A DNA stretch of 64,000 bases from Rossellomorea vietnamensis NBRC 101237. Lineage in GTDB: Bacteria; Bacillota; Bacilli; Bacillales; Bacillaceae_B. Position 1 is the first letter of the stretch; the number at the start of each line of letters is the position of its first letter. Of this stretch, positions 1 to 8,407 are shown one piece after another. The position numbers and the translations under genes are program-made. Under the pieces are notes generated by a model. That model did not search any database, was not told where the DNA came from, and saw nothing but the letters and a program-made list of their open reading frames with translations. The stretch covers positions 124,001 to 188,000 of the forward strand of contig NZ_BCVQ01000001.1 in the NCBI RefSeq assembly GCF_001591825.1. Direction: 5' to 3'.

Positions 1-1
1 T

Positions 2-811
2 AACAGTTTAAGCATTTTTCCACAGTTGATCTTGACCGAGCGTCCGGACCGGGCCTGTTCCTGGCTCCTGAACGGAAAGGTCGTCATTTTGGTGGATGGG
101 AGCTCACTGGTGGTCGGATGTCCACAATCCTTCGTTGAGTTCTTTCAAAGTATGGAAGATCAGAATGTGAAGTGGCAGGTTGCTTCTTTTTTTAGAATTC
201 TTCGATTTATTGCCATGTTGCTGTCGGTCTTTTTTACGGCGATCTATGTCGCTTCATTGACGTTTCACTATGAGATTATTCCGCAGCCTCTTTTGGTCCC
301 TTTAAGTGAATCCCGCTCAAGGGTTCCCTTTCCGCCGATCATAGAAGCATTATTACTCGAATTCATTATTGAGTTACTAAGGGAAGCGGGTGCACGTCTG
401 CCGACGAAAGTGGGACAGACCATGGGTATCGTCGGCGGTATTGTCATCGGGACGGCTGCTGTGCAGGCGGGTTTCACCAGTAACATCCTGATTATCATCG
501 TGGCTCTTGGGGCTTTGGCTTCTTTCACCACACCAAGCTTCATGATGGGGAATGTGATTCGCATTATTCGATTCCCGATCATTATTTTGGCAGGATTCTG
601 GGGCTTTTATGGAACGATGTTTGCATTTTGTTTCTTGCTGATTCATCTCTTGAGACAAACAAGCCTGGGGAGCCCATTTCTTGCGCCTTTTTATCCTGTG
701 CGGATCAGGGATTGGGCGGACAGTATCTTCAGGCTGCCCCTTAAATATACGTCAAAACGTCCTTATCAGGCCAGGCCATTGGACTCCAGTAAGTACGATG
801 GAGATGAATGA
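2..811 (+). CDS. Spore germination protein, GerA family, C-terminal part (cut by window edge)
   Basis: Subunit A of a Ger-type germinant receptor in the inner spore membrane. The frame is open from base 2 (reading NSLSIFPQLILTERPD...), so the TTG at 26 is not the true start and the N-terminal cytoplasmic domain lies outside the window. The visible part has the family's LTERPD and DGSS motifs, then several hydrophobic segments, including the conserved GARLPTKVGQTMGIVGGIVIG block and TTPSFMMGN, and a charged C-terminal tail. It is followed after 28 bp by the GerB-type and then the GerC-type gene, the classic A-B-C order. Expression in the forespore under sigma-G is expected for the family but no promoter is visible here. 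Confidence 0.93.
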   Translation, partial: NSLSIFPQLILTERPDRACSWLLNGKVVILVDGSSLVVGCPQSFVEFFQSMEDQNVKWQVASFFRILRFIAMLLSVFFTAIYVASLTFHYEIIPQPLLVPLSESRSRVPFPPIIEALLLEFIIELLREAGARLPTKVGQTMGIVGGIVIGTAAVQAGFTSNILIIIVALGALASFTTPSFMMGNVIRIIRFPIIILAGFWGFYGTMFAFCFLLIHLLRQTSLGSPFLAPFYPVRIRDWADSIFRLPLKYTSKRPYQARPLDSSKYDGDE

Positions 812-839
812 GGCCAGTTAAAGGAGAAGGGAGGGAGCT

Positions 840-1952
840 ATGAAGATTCACGTACACCCACAACCACAATCACTTCTCAATGCTTTCATGGTCATGTTCA
901 TCATCCATTCTGTCCAATTGGGCGTTGGGGTGCAGGGGTTTCAGCGGATTATTTATATGGATGCAGGGCACGATGCCTGGATTTCTGTCGCTCTTTCCGG
1001 GGTGGTGACCTGCTTTATTGGCTTTATCATGGTGAAAACCCTCAATTACTATGAGAGCTCGGATCTATATGGGATCCAGCAGGATGTATACGGAAAATGG
1101 CTGGGCTCCTGTATGAATGCCCTTTACATCTTTTATTGTCTGGGTGCGTTCCTTGTCGTCATGCGAAATTATATTGAAGTGCTTCAAGCATGGGTGTTTC
1201 CTGAAGTACCAACCTGGTTCATCAGTCTGACGCTCTTGATGTTAGTACTATATGGAGCCCTTGGCGGCTTCAGAATCATTGCGGGCGTTTCATTCTTCAG
1301 TGTGTTTCTGTCACTTTGGCTACTATTTCTGCTGGGATACCCGCTTCAATTCAGTCACTGGTCGAACCTCCTTCCTATCTTGGAGTCCAATGCAACTGAA
1401 ATCCTTAAAGGGACCTATTCCATGACCTTCACCGTCATCGGATTCGAACTCATTTATTCTTTTTATCCCTTTATAAAAGAGAAGAAGAAGGTTCACATGT
1501 ATATGCAGTTTGGGTTAGTGTATACAACTCTTTTGTATGTGGCCATCATGCTCGTTACTCTAAGCTATTTCAGCGGAGGTCAATTGGAACGGACCATCTG
1601 GGGGACCCTCTCCCTGTTTAAAATCGTCCGGCTGCCTTTTATTGAACGATTTGAGTATGTGGCGATCACCTTCTGGATGCTCCTGATCCTTCCTAACTTG
1701 ATGCTGTACCTCTGGTCGGCTTCCAGAGGTTTGACACGCATGTTCGGTGAAAAAAGGAGAAGGGGCTATATTTGGGCATTATCCTTTATATTATTTGGCT
1801 GTATCCAGCTGTTTGTGACCAGACAGCAAATCAATCAGTTGAATAATGTTTTTGCCCAGCTGGCCTTCTTCGTGGTCTATTGTTATCCACTCTTCTTGTT
1901 TCTTATTGTATGGCTGAAGAAAAAAGTCTTTCGAAAAGAGGTGAAATCATGA
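840..1952 (+). CDS. Spore germination protein, GerB family (permease-like subunit)
   Basis: Subunit B of the germinant receptor, related to amino acid/polyamine permeases and thought to bind the germinant. The 370-residue protein has about ten hydrophobic segments, the usual size and layout for GerB (start of the fold around FMVMFIIHSVQLGVGVQGFQR). An AAGGAGAAGGGAGG site just before ATG 840 fixes the start. The stop codon overlaps the start of the next gene by four bases (ATGA at 1949-1952), so translation of B and C is probably coupled. Confidence 0.93.
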   Translation: MKIHVHPQPQSLLNAFMVMFIIHSVQLGVGVQGFQRIIYMDAGHDAWISVALSGVVTCFIGFIMVKTLNYYESSDLYGIQQDVYGKWLGSCMNALYIFYCLGAFLVVMRNYIEVLQAWVFPEVPTWFISLTLLMLVLYGALGGFRIIAGVSFFSVFLSLWLLFLLGYPLQFSHWSNLLPILESNATEILKGTYSMTFTVIGFELIYSFYPFIKEKKKVHMYMQFGLVYTTLLYVAIMLVTLSYFSGGQLERTIWGTLSLFKIVRLPFIERFEYVAITFWMLLILPNLMLYLWSASRGLTRMFGEKRRRGYIWALSFILFGCIQLFVTRQQINQLNNVFAQLAFFVVYCYPLFLFLIVWLKKKVFRKEVKS

Positions 1953-3076
1953 AAACGCCTTTCATCATGACGCTCTCCCTCGTCTTCCTTCTCATCCTCA
2001 CGTCATGTGCAGAAACCAGTACGCTTGAGAAAATAGGGATGATCACGACGGTGGGATATGACAAAGGAGAAGGTGAAAAGATCAATACGACGACACTCAT
2101 CCTTGAGACGGATCCGCAATCGATGGATAGTACAAATGTGATTTCAAGTCGATCGCTAACCAGTAAAGGAGCAAGAATCGAAAGCAATCTGAAGTCTCCC
2201 AAGAAGCTTGAGTCAGGTCAGCTCCGCGTGGCATTGTACGGAGAGGATGTGGCGAAAGACGGTTTGATCAACCTGGCCGATACGCTTTCCCGGGATCATT
2301 CCATCAGTGATTTAACGTTCCTCGCTATAGTAGAAGGGAGTGCAGGCGATCTCTTGAAGCATAAGTATCCCCAGTTTTCTGATGCCGGCCAATATGTGTA
2401 TAAGGAAATTGAGCAAAACATAAGGGGGGAGGTCATCCCTTCACCCACCCTTCATGAGATGCTTCACGATTATTATTCAATTGGAGTGGACCCTTTATTG
2501 CCCTTACTGAAATTAGAGGATGACATGATCAATATTACCGGCATGGCGCTACTGAAAGGAGATAAGATGGTGGGGAGGATTTCCCCGAGTGACAGCTTCT
2601 ATGTCAAACTGGTGAGTGACCGGTTTAAAGCAGGGAGTTTCGAGATCACCTTCAAGAACGGGGAGAAAGAACCGCTCATGCCCTCACTGCCCCCATCAAC
2701 GGATATTGCGATTGCCCTGGATACGATTAGAAGTAAAAGCAAAATTGAACTAATCGACTCCGCTTCCTTGGATTTCCACCTTAATATCCATATCAATGCG
2801 CGCTTGCAGGAAATCAATCGGGATATTGATTTAAAAGAAAACAAAAACCTGGATTTGATTGAAAAAAAACTCAGTAAAAAAATCACCAAAGAAATCGATC
2901 AGCTCATCCAGTATTCACAGTCCAAACAATCGGACGTATTTGGCTTTGGTGAAGAATACCGAACAAAAGAATCTCATTCCGACCTGACGGATGAGAAATG
3001 GCATGACATGTATAAGGACATTAACGTAAAAGTAAACACAGAATTCGTCATCATAAGGACCGGTGTAGTGGAGTAG
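1949..3076 (+). CDS. Ger(x)C family germinant-receptor lipoprotein
   Basis: Subunit C of the receptor, a lipoprotein on the outer face of the inner spore membrane. The 375-residue product starts with a short signal peptide ending in the lipobox LILTSC (Cys about residue 17). It continues with the family's opening strand (EKIGMITTVGYDKGEG) and a C-terminal region ending NVKVNTEFVIIRTGVVE. The start ATG 1949 overlaps the gerB stop codon; an in-frame upstream start at 1880 would lie inside gerB and would bury the signal peptide, so it was rejected. Complete and undamaged. Confidence 0.93.
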   Translation: MKTPFIMTLSLVFLLILTSCAETSTLEKIGMITTVGYDKGEGEKINTTTLILETDPQSMDSTNVISSRSLTSKGARIESNLKSPKKLESGQLRVALYGEDVAKDGLINLADTLSRDHSISDLTFLAIVEGSAGDLLKHKYPQFSDAGQYVYKEIEQNIRGEVIPSPTLHEMLHDYYSIGVDPLLPLLKLEDDMINITGMALLKGDKMVGRISPSDSFYVKLVSDRFKAGSFEITFKNGEKEPLMPSLPPSTDIAIALDTIRSKSKIELIDSASLDFHLNIHINARLQEINRDIDLKENKNLDLIEKKLSKKITKEIDQLIQYSQSKQSDVFGFGEEYRTKESHSDLTDEKWHDMYKDINVKVNTEFVIIRTGVVE

Positions 3077-3188
3077 AAAGGTACAAGTTCCCGTCCTCTT
3101 CTTCTTTTTGAATTCTTCTTTTTGTAGCAGGATTTTTTTTTCGTAGACACGAATAAAGAAATATTCGGGTTAAAAAAAGGAGAGTGTT

Positions 3189-4016
3189 ATGATGAGTTAC
3201 AAATTCTTGGATAAGGAAATCGTAACGGACTTCCTTAGGACCAATAGAGAGGATTTTCAACAGAAACTATTATCTGAGGCTGTAAATGTCAGAGGGAAAA
3301 TCAGTGATATTCTCGAAAAAGGAAACATTGATCTGTTAAAGAATGCCGAACTGGTCGCTCACTACATCGTTGAAAACAAAGAAGAAGAGTTGATTGAATT
3401 TGCGAAGATTGAGGGGATTGCCTGGGCACAACATGATCTTACCCTGGCTTTCAAACTCGAATGGGTCCATGCCATAAGAAGAACGTTATGGTATTTTCTT
3501 TATCAATTTGATGAGCAGAATGGAGAGGATGAATCTCCACGGAAGCCCTTCTTTGATCTGGAAAAAAGGATTAATGACAACGTGGATCAATTCCTGAATA
3601 ATTTCTTTATCAGCTACTCCGATTACAAAGATGAGCAGTTATGGTCGCACAAAAAATTGGTGGAAAATCTTTCGGTTCCGATTATCCCGGTTAATAGCAC
3701 CATTGCGGTATTGCCATTAATCGGAATGATCGATTCTTACCGCGTCCATGCATTGGAAGAAAAGGTGCTGATGGAAATCGGATCGATGAAAGTACAAACC
3801 CTGATTATCGACTTATCGGGTACCGCGGAAATGGAATTGGATGTCCTTTATCAATTTGAGAGGATCCTAAGCGGAATCAATATGATGGGCTGCAAAGCGA
3901 TCTTAACAGGGCTGCGGGTAGAACTTGTCAGAAAAATAGTCGATTCAGGAATCGCATTTGACAGTCTGGTAGAAATAAAGGGTACACTACAACAAACGCT
4001 GAAAGAACATTTGTGA
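3189..4016 (+). CDS. RsbR-type stressosome protein (N-terminal globin-like domain plus STAS domain)
   Basis: 275 residues with an N-terminal all-helical domain of the RsbR N-terminal (non-haem globin) type and a C-terminal STAS domain from about residue 160 (VPIIPVNSTIAVLPLIG). RsbR paralogues build the stressosome with RsbS and control sigma-B through RsbT. In the RsbRA core the two kinase-accepted threonines sit in a VDTMVAHH-like helix and in GIRPEIAQT. The aligned stretches here read MELDVLYQ and GLRVELVRK, so both threonines seem replaced (by Leu and Lys). The gene stands alone, with no rsbS/rsbT beside it, like the dispersed rsbR paralogues of B. subtilis. A GGAG site precedes ATG 3189/3192. 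Confidence 0.8.
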   Translation: MMSYKFLDKEIVTDFLRTNREDFQQKLLSEAVNVRGKISDILEKGNIDLLKNAELVAHYIVENKEEELIEFAKIEGIAWAQHDLTLAFKLEWVHAIRRTLWYFLYQFDEQNGEDESPRKPFFDLEKRINDNVDQFLNNFFISYSDYKDEQLWSHKKLVENLSVPIIPVNSTIAVLPLIGMIDSYRVHALEEKVLMEIGSMKVQTLIIDLSGTAEMELDVLYQFERILSGINMMGCKAILTGLRVELVRKIVDSGIAFDSLVEIKGTLQQTLKEHL

Positions 4017-4020
4017 GAAA

Positions 4021-4078
4021 AGCAGAGGGACGGTTCTCGTGCTTCCAAAATGGAAGCACCGGAACCGTCCCTCTGCTT
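4021..4078. repeat. Long palindrome with GGGACGGTTC / GAACCGTCCC arms, possible terminator
   Basis: A nearly perfect 58-bp inverted repeat: AGCAGAGGGACGGTTC, two mismatched bases, GTGCTTCCA, a 3-base loop, then the complement. It lies between the RsbR-type gene and the KinB-like kinase and can fold as a strong hairpin. It has only a weak T-tail, so it looks more like a dispersed REP-type element used as terminator than a standard terminator. Other members of the family occur at 5411, 25349, 25396, 26029 and 37106. Confidence 0.75.
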
Positions 4079-4166
4079 CTTGTCGAACTTCCACGTCATA
4101 GAAAGGATTTCCCGGGAAAGTGTCGAAGAAATTAGAATAGATATTTTTTCCTAAAGGAGATTCATT

Positions 4167-5408
4167 ATGGTAGAAACGGTCCATCATTTACTATTACATG
4201 TGGTATTTATTCTGTTTACGATTCTTCTATTTCAACTGTTTACGAGTGAATCGGATAGGGATACTAGAGGATTTCACGTTACTTTTTTCCTTATGAATCT
4301 TGTTGTTCTCGTGTTTACGATGGCTTTTCCCGAGGTTTATTCGAGTGGTTATGTGTACGATTTTAAAGTGATCCCGGTGATTCTTGCCTTCCTCTATGGA
4401 GGGAAGAGAGTGGGGATCAGTACGTTTTTCGCCATGCTCGTCATCGGCTGGTTCACGGACCATGTATGGATCTTTCTCCTCGTGAATTATGCGATTTACA
4501 GTATGCTGCTGATCCCGTTATCTACCTGGTATCGAAAGCTTTCCTGGAAAAACAAAATGCTCCTGATTTCAGGTTTTTATTTATTCATCCCGGTTACACG
4601 GTCCCTTTATTTACTCACGCACCAAGAAACGGAACAGCTTCTGTTTATGGCCAGCTCCACATCCATCATATGGGTTACGCTGATCCTGTCGATTTATTTG
4701 ATTGAAAATCGATTGGAACAGATCAGGGTCAAAAAAGAGCTCATCAAAGCGGAAAAATTTAACGTGGTGAGCGAGCTTGCAGCATCCGTTGCCCACGAAA
4801 TCCGGAATCCCATGACGACGGTGAGAGGGTTCATGCAGCTCCTGCAGAAGGAAACGTTAACGGATCAGCAAAAGAGCTTTATCGATATTAGCATCCAGGA
4901 ACTCGATCACGCCCAGGACGTCATCAATCAATACCTTTCCCTGGCAAAGCCCCAGACGGAGGAATACGAGGTGTTCAGTCTGTCCGAGACGATGAATGAA
5001 TCCGTTGACGTCATGTCGACGTATGCCGTGATGAACAGTATAAAAATCAATAAGAATATTGAAGAAGATCTGATGATCAGAGGGATGAAACTGGAGGTGA
5101 AGCAGGTCCTCCTCAATCTTTTGAAAAATGCCATCGAGGCGGTAAAAGAAAATGGGGAAATCACGGCTGCTGCGAGTCGCCATCCTGACGGCCGAATGCG
5201 GATCATCGTTCAGGACAACGGAACCGGCATGCCTCCGGAACAACTCAAAGTACTCGGCAGGCCCTATTATTCCACGAAGGAAAAAGGGACGGGACTTGGA
5301 CTCACGGTGAGCTATCAAATCGTGAAGCGGATGAAGGGTGAAATCAAAGTGGAAAGCGAACCTGGAGTGGGAACGACATTCAGCGTCTTTTTTCCAGGCA
5401 ATACATAA
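4167..5408 (+). CDS. Membrane sensor histidine kinase, 5TM-LYT type (KinB-like sporulation kinase)
   Basis: 413 residues. Five to six hydrophobic segments in the first 185 residues form a 5TM-5TMR_LYT-type sensor (SGYVYDFKVIPVILAFLYGG is the hallmark stretch), followed by a linker, a HisKA domain with phosphoacceptor His about 210 (VAHEIRNPMTT) and an HATPase with N box LLNLLKNAIEAV, DNGTGM and GTGLGLTV. This architecture is that of KinB and other kinases feeding the Spo0F/Spo0A phosphorelay. No response regulator is adjacent, as usual for phosphorelay kinases. AAAGGAGA precedes ATG 4167. A paralogue of the same layout lies at 24049. Confidence 0.88.
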   Translation: MVETVHHLLLHVVFILFTILLFQLFTSESDRDTRGFHVTFFLMNLVVLVFTMAFPEVYSSGYVYDFKVIPVILAFLYGGKRVGISTFFAMLVIGWFTDHVWIFLLVNYAIYSMLLIPLSTWYRKLSWKNKMLLISGFYLFIPVTRSLYLLTHQETEQLLFMASSTSIIWVTLILSIYLIENRLEQIRVKKELIKAEKFNVVSELAASVAHEIRNPMTTVRGFMQLLQKETLTDQQKSFIDISIQELDHAQDVINQYLSLAKPQTEEYEVFSLSETMNESVDVMSTYAVMNSIKINKNIEEDLMIRGMKLEVKQVLLNLLKNAIEAVKENGEITAAASRHPDGRMRIIVQDNGTGMPPEQLKVLGRPYYSTKEKGTGLGLTVSYQIVKRMKGEIKVESEPGVGTTFSVFFPGNT

Positions 5409-5410
5409 GA

Positions 5411-5450
5411 GGGACGGACCTCTTGCTTCTTCTAAGCAAGGGTCCGTCCC
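5411..5450. repeat. Palindromic repeat (GGGACGGACC family) after the kinase gene
   Basis: Arms GGGACGGACC and GGTCCGTCCC enclose a second inverted repeat (CTTGCTT ... AAGCAAG), giving one long hairpin directly after the kinase stop codon. It probably doubles as a terminator, although no T-run follows. Confidence 0.75.
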
Positions 5451-5483
5451 CATCCAAATTTGCAAAACAAGGAGGAGCTGTAC

Positions 5484-5849
5484 ATGATCAATTATGACGG
5501 ACGTACATTCGTATCCATTGAAAATACAGCAAACGGTGAGGTGTCCTCAAAGACCGTGTTTGAGTATAAGCAAGAAGGAAAGATCCTTTCAGCTACGTAT
5601 AGTGGGGGAGATATTACGAAAGGGACCCTGATTGGCATTGTGAAGGACGATGGCAGCTTAGTGTTCAGATATAACCATGTGAACACGAATCATGAAATCA
5701 GGGGTGGTCAATGCACCTCTGTTCCTGAAATACTGAAGGATGGCCGGATAAAACTGCATGAAAAATGGAAGTGGATGGATCGTGAACAAAGCGTAGGGGA
5801 ATCGGTAGTAGAGGAACTCATGAACGGGGGAACTGGTGCTACCTTTTAA
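5484..5849 (+). CDS. Small cytosolic protein, often annotated as n-acetylglutamate synthase-like
   Basis: 121 residues starting at ATG 5484, set by GGAGGAG 8 bp upstream. The sequence is a row of short beta strands ([20 protein letters not shown], then [17 protein letters not shown] and [17 protein letters not shown]). I recognise it as the small Bacillus family that databases label n-acetylglutamate synthase. It has no GNAT fold and is too short for that enzyme, so the label should not be trusted; real function unknown. No membrane segment or signal peptide. A hairpin with T-rich flank follows at 5881. Confidence 0.7.
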   Translation: MINYDGRTFVSIENTANGEVSSKTVFEYKQEGKILSATYSGGDITKGTLIGIVKDDGSLVFRYNHVNTNHEIRGGQCTSVPEILKDGRIKLHEKWKWMDREQSVGESVVEELMNGGTGATF

Positions 5850-5880
5850 ATATTGACAGCGATCGGAAAGGTAGTGACTG

Positions 5881-5912
5881 AAGGGAGCGCCAACTTGGTC
5901 GACGCTCCCTTT
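5881..5912. terminator. Bidirectional factor-independent terminator
   Basis: Inverted repeat AAGGGAGCG ... CGCTCCCTT followed by TTC-rich sequence, between two convergent genes (5484+ and 5926-). Confidence 0.75.
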
Positions 5913-5925
5913 CTTCCCTCTATTA

Positions 5926-6825
5926 TTAATGAATGTCCCTCTTCTTAAATCTCCCCCCGCGCACTTCATTGATATCTGCGACAGCAAGGAAGGCGGAAGG
6001 ATCCAATTCTTCCACAATGGATTTTAATTTCGCTTCTTCCAGTCGGGTGACGATGCAGAAGATGACTCGTTTGTCGTCTCCGGAGTATCCGCCTTCCCCA
6101 CGTAAATAGGTGACACCGCGTCCGAGGCGGGCGAGTATCGCATCACCGATTTCTGCGTCTTTGTCACTGATGATCCAGGCGGATTTCGATTCGTCAAAGC
6201 CGTCGATGACGATATCGATCGTTTTGAATGCAATGACATAGGCAAGGACGGAGTACATGGCACGATCCCAGCCGAGGACGAATCCACCCCAAGTGAAAAT
6301 GAATACGTTAAACAGCATGATGAATTCCCCAACGGAAAAGGGGAATTTTTTATTCAACAGGATGGCAAGGATCTCACTTCCGTCAAGTGCCCCTCCATAC
6401 CGGATGACCAACCCCACTCCGGCACCCAGGACAATCCCGCCAAACACAGTGGCAAGCAGCATATCCTGGGTGAAGGCAGCTACATGATGAAGGTAATTCG
6501 TTGCCAATGAAAGAATCGAGATTCCTATTATCGTGGATATCGTAAAGGTCTTTCCGATCTGCTTATATCCCAGGAAGAAAAACGGGATGTTCAGGAAAAA
6601 AATGAAGACACCGAGACTGATGCCGGTCAAGTTATAGAGGATAATCGAAATCCCGACGATTCCTCCGTCCATAATCATATTTGGCACAAGGAAAACCTCG
6701 ATCCCGAGCGCCATCATGATGGCGCCTAATACAATGAAAAAGCCTCTTTTCGCGATTTTTAAACGTGTCAGCTTCGGGTGCTGAAGACCCGATTTGATTT
6801 GTTGTTCGATTGTTTCGTCCGTCAA
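5926..6825 (-). CDS. YitT family membrane protein (DUF161 plus DUF2179)
   Basis: 299 residues with about five to six membrane segments and the family motifs LVPNMIMDGGIVGISI near the N-terminus and RYGGALDGSEILAI in the middle. A soluble C-terminal DUF2179 domain follows (ESKSAWIISDK ... GVTYLRGEGGYSGDDKRVIFCIV ... DPSAFLAVADINEVRGGRF). Paralogues are widespread in Bacillus; their transport substrate is unsettled. The length is complete for the family. An AGGAGGAA site upstream of 6825 supports the start. Confidence 0.9.
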   Translation of the reverse strand: MTDETIEQQIKSGLQHPKLTRLKIAKRGFFIVLGAIMMALGIEVFLVPNMIMDGGIVGISIILYNLTGISLGVFIFFLNIPFFFLGYKQIGKTFTISTIIGISILSLATNYLHHVAAFTQDMLLATVFGGIVLGAGVGLVIRYGGALDGSEILAILLNKKFPFSVGEFIMLFNVFIFTWGGFVLGWDRAMYSVLAYVIAFKTIDIVIDGFDESKSAWIISDKDAEIGDAILARLGRGVTYLRGEGGYSGDDKRVIFCIVTRLEEAKLKSIVEELDPSAFLAVADINEVRGGRFKKRDIH

Positions 6826-6844
6826 CGTGCGTTCCTCCTGCCTT

Positions 6845-7042
6845 TTACTCTTTTAAGTCAAAAATGGCCTTGATATCTTCCCACTTAATAATCATCTCCC
6901 AGGAAAATTCCGGTATAAATGAAGAGAGGGGATTACCCGAGAGCTCTGCCGCTATAAACATGACGCCAAAAAAACCAATTAAAAACACAGTACAAAAAAG
7001 ATAACAAGCCACTGATTCCCAAAAATATGTGTCCTTTTTCAT
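6845..7042 (-). CDS. Small single-pass or two-pass membrane protein, unknown
   Basis: 65 residues from ATG 7042, preceded by GGAGGG five bases upstream; an ATG at 7054 has no ribosome site. After a short charged N-terminus comes one long hydrophobic stretch (ACYLFCTVFLIGFFGVMFIA), then a soluble tail rich in Trp, Ile and acidic residues. It ends 19 bp before the YitT-like gene on the same strand and may be cotranscribed with it. Family not recognised. Confidence 0.55.
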   Translation of the reverse strand: MKKDTYFWESVACYLFCTVFLIGFFGVMFIAAELSGNPLSSFIPEFSWEMIIKWEDIKAIFDLKE

Positions 7043-7139
7043 AAAACCCTCCATGCGCTTTAATGAAAAACGCCAATTTTAATAAACCCTAATCCCATAG
7101 AGTTTTTGATTGAGTATATGAATGAAAGAGAAACATCGT

Positions 7140-7463
7140 TTAAGAGAGGTAATTGGATTGTGACATGATGATTTTCTTAAAGCCAATCGCATCAGGAAAG
7201 ATGTCCATGGCGACATACTCCGTCACATGAGGGGGAGCATACGATTTCAATTTCTTACTTAAGAACATTTTACGAGGTACCACACTGTCAACATGATGAG
7301 GGAGTGAAGAGGGGGGAGAGAGCATAGCATCAAAACTTGTGAGATGTGAATCATCCGCTTTTAATACATCGCCATCCATATGGCCGTTGTGGTATTCCAA
7401 CATGTGTGGCTGCTGGAAACTGATTAAAATCAACAGTAAGAACCATATTGAAGCTTTTTTCAT
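7140..7463 (-). CDS. Small secreted protein with signal peptide, unknown
   Basis: 107 residues beginning MKKASIWFLLLILISFQQP, a typical short signal peptide, then a polar, His/Asp-rich chain (HNGHMDGDVLKADDSHLTS). AAGGAGGTG precedes the ATG. No membrane anchor or cell wall motif follows. I do not recognise the family. It may carry metal-binding His residues, but that is only composition. Confidence 0.55.
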   Translation of the reverse strand: MKKASIWFLLLILISFQQPHMLEYHNGHMDGDVLKADDSHLTSFDAMLSPPSSLPHHVDSVVPRKMFLSKKLKSYAPPHVTEYVAMDIFPDAIGFKKIIMSQSNYLS

Positions 7464-7511
7464 CCTCCCCCACCTCCTTCATATGTATAGGTTCATTATA
7501 TCATAGGCGCC

Positions 7512-7530
7512 GTGGGGACAGGTCCTTTGG
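7512..7530. repeat. Half-site of the GGGGACAGGTAC repeat family
   Basis: GTGGGGACAGGTCCTTTGGC matches one arm of the palindrome at 23475. The second arm is not obvious, so this looks like a decayed copy. Confidence 0.45.
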
Positions 7531-7570
7531 CTCCTCGATGAGTGAGTTTTATGGAGGAGTGGCCTTTACT

Positions 7571-8191
7571 TTAATCCGTCATATACTCCTCCACCAACTC
7601 ATAACAACGAGCCTTCGTCGACTCATACAACGAAATATACCACGCCACATTTTCGAACGTGCCGCCTTCAAACTTCAATCTTTCCTTCTCTGCCTTTGCC
7701 TCTTTCTCCTCGATCCATTTCACTTGTTCTGATTTTAACTCTGCCATGACTTCAGGAGACAGCTTTTCTTTCAGAAGGGAGTATATCTCATTCAACGCAT
7801 CGTCATATTTTTCATAGGAAACTCCATAGTAGTTTTTCATGGCATTCGTGACACCTTTATCTGAATCCTTCTTATCAGGCATGGCATCCAGTTCCTTCTG
7901 GATGTTGTCCAGTTTATCTAAGTATGCCTGTTTTCCTTCCACCTTTGTGACGGCTGGTTCCTTTTCCGAACTTTTTTCTTCAGGGGATGTCTCATCTGAC
8001 TGAGCCTGTTCGTTTTCCCTGGATGCCGTCGTATCTTCAGCCTGTGAATCATTGGAGTCATTACTCGCTGCAGACGCCTCGGAGTCAGGTTTACTGGCGG
8101 CATCCTCATCAGTAGATTGACTACAGGCAGACATTCCAACGAGTACCATCGCGGATAAAGTCGTGACGATCAACCAATTGCTTTTCTTCAT
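7571..8191 (-). CDS. Lipoprotein with LprI/DUF1311-like C-terminal domain
   Basis: 206 residues. Signal peptide with lipobox GMSAC (Cys about 23), a long low-complexity Asp/Ser/Glu linker (to about residue 80), then a helical domain of the DUF1311 type found in LprI-like lysozyme inhibitors: short helices with YYGVSYEKYDDALNEIYSLL, a KWIEEKEAKAE segment, and a final Tyr/Cys stretch (ARCYELVEEYMTD). The linker probably spans the wall. Lysozyme inhibition is a family property of some members and is not shown for this type. The gene is monocistronic. Confidence 0.75.
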   Translation of the reverse strand: MKKSNWLIVTTLSAMVLVGMSACSQSTDEDAASKPDSEASAASNDSNDSQAEDTTASRENEQAQSDETSPEEKSSEKEPAVTKVEGKQAYLDKLDNIQKELDAMPDKKDSDKGVTNAMKNYYGVSYEKYDDALNEIYSLLKEKLSPEVMAELKSEQVKWIEEKEAKAEKERLKFEGGTFENVAWYISLYESTKARCYELVEEYMTD

Positions 8192-8407
8192 TATTACAGC
8201 TCCAATCTTTAATATAAATGCTCACTTGGGTCATTTTAACATATCCAGATATATCCTTCTAACTTGTTCAGGGAGAAAGTCGGGGAGTCAATGCCATGAC
8301 CTTCTTTACAAGCTTTCTATTTTATATATAAACTGGTAAAATTAGGATTATCAATCTAGTAAACGACAATGGAGCCCGAAGATCTCATGGCTCACTGGAG
8401 GTGCCAC

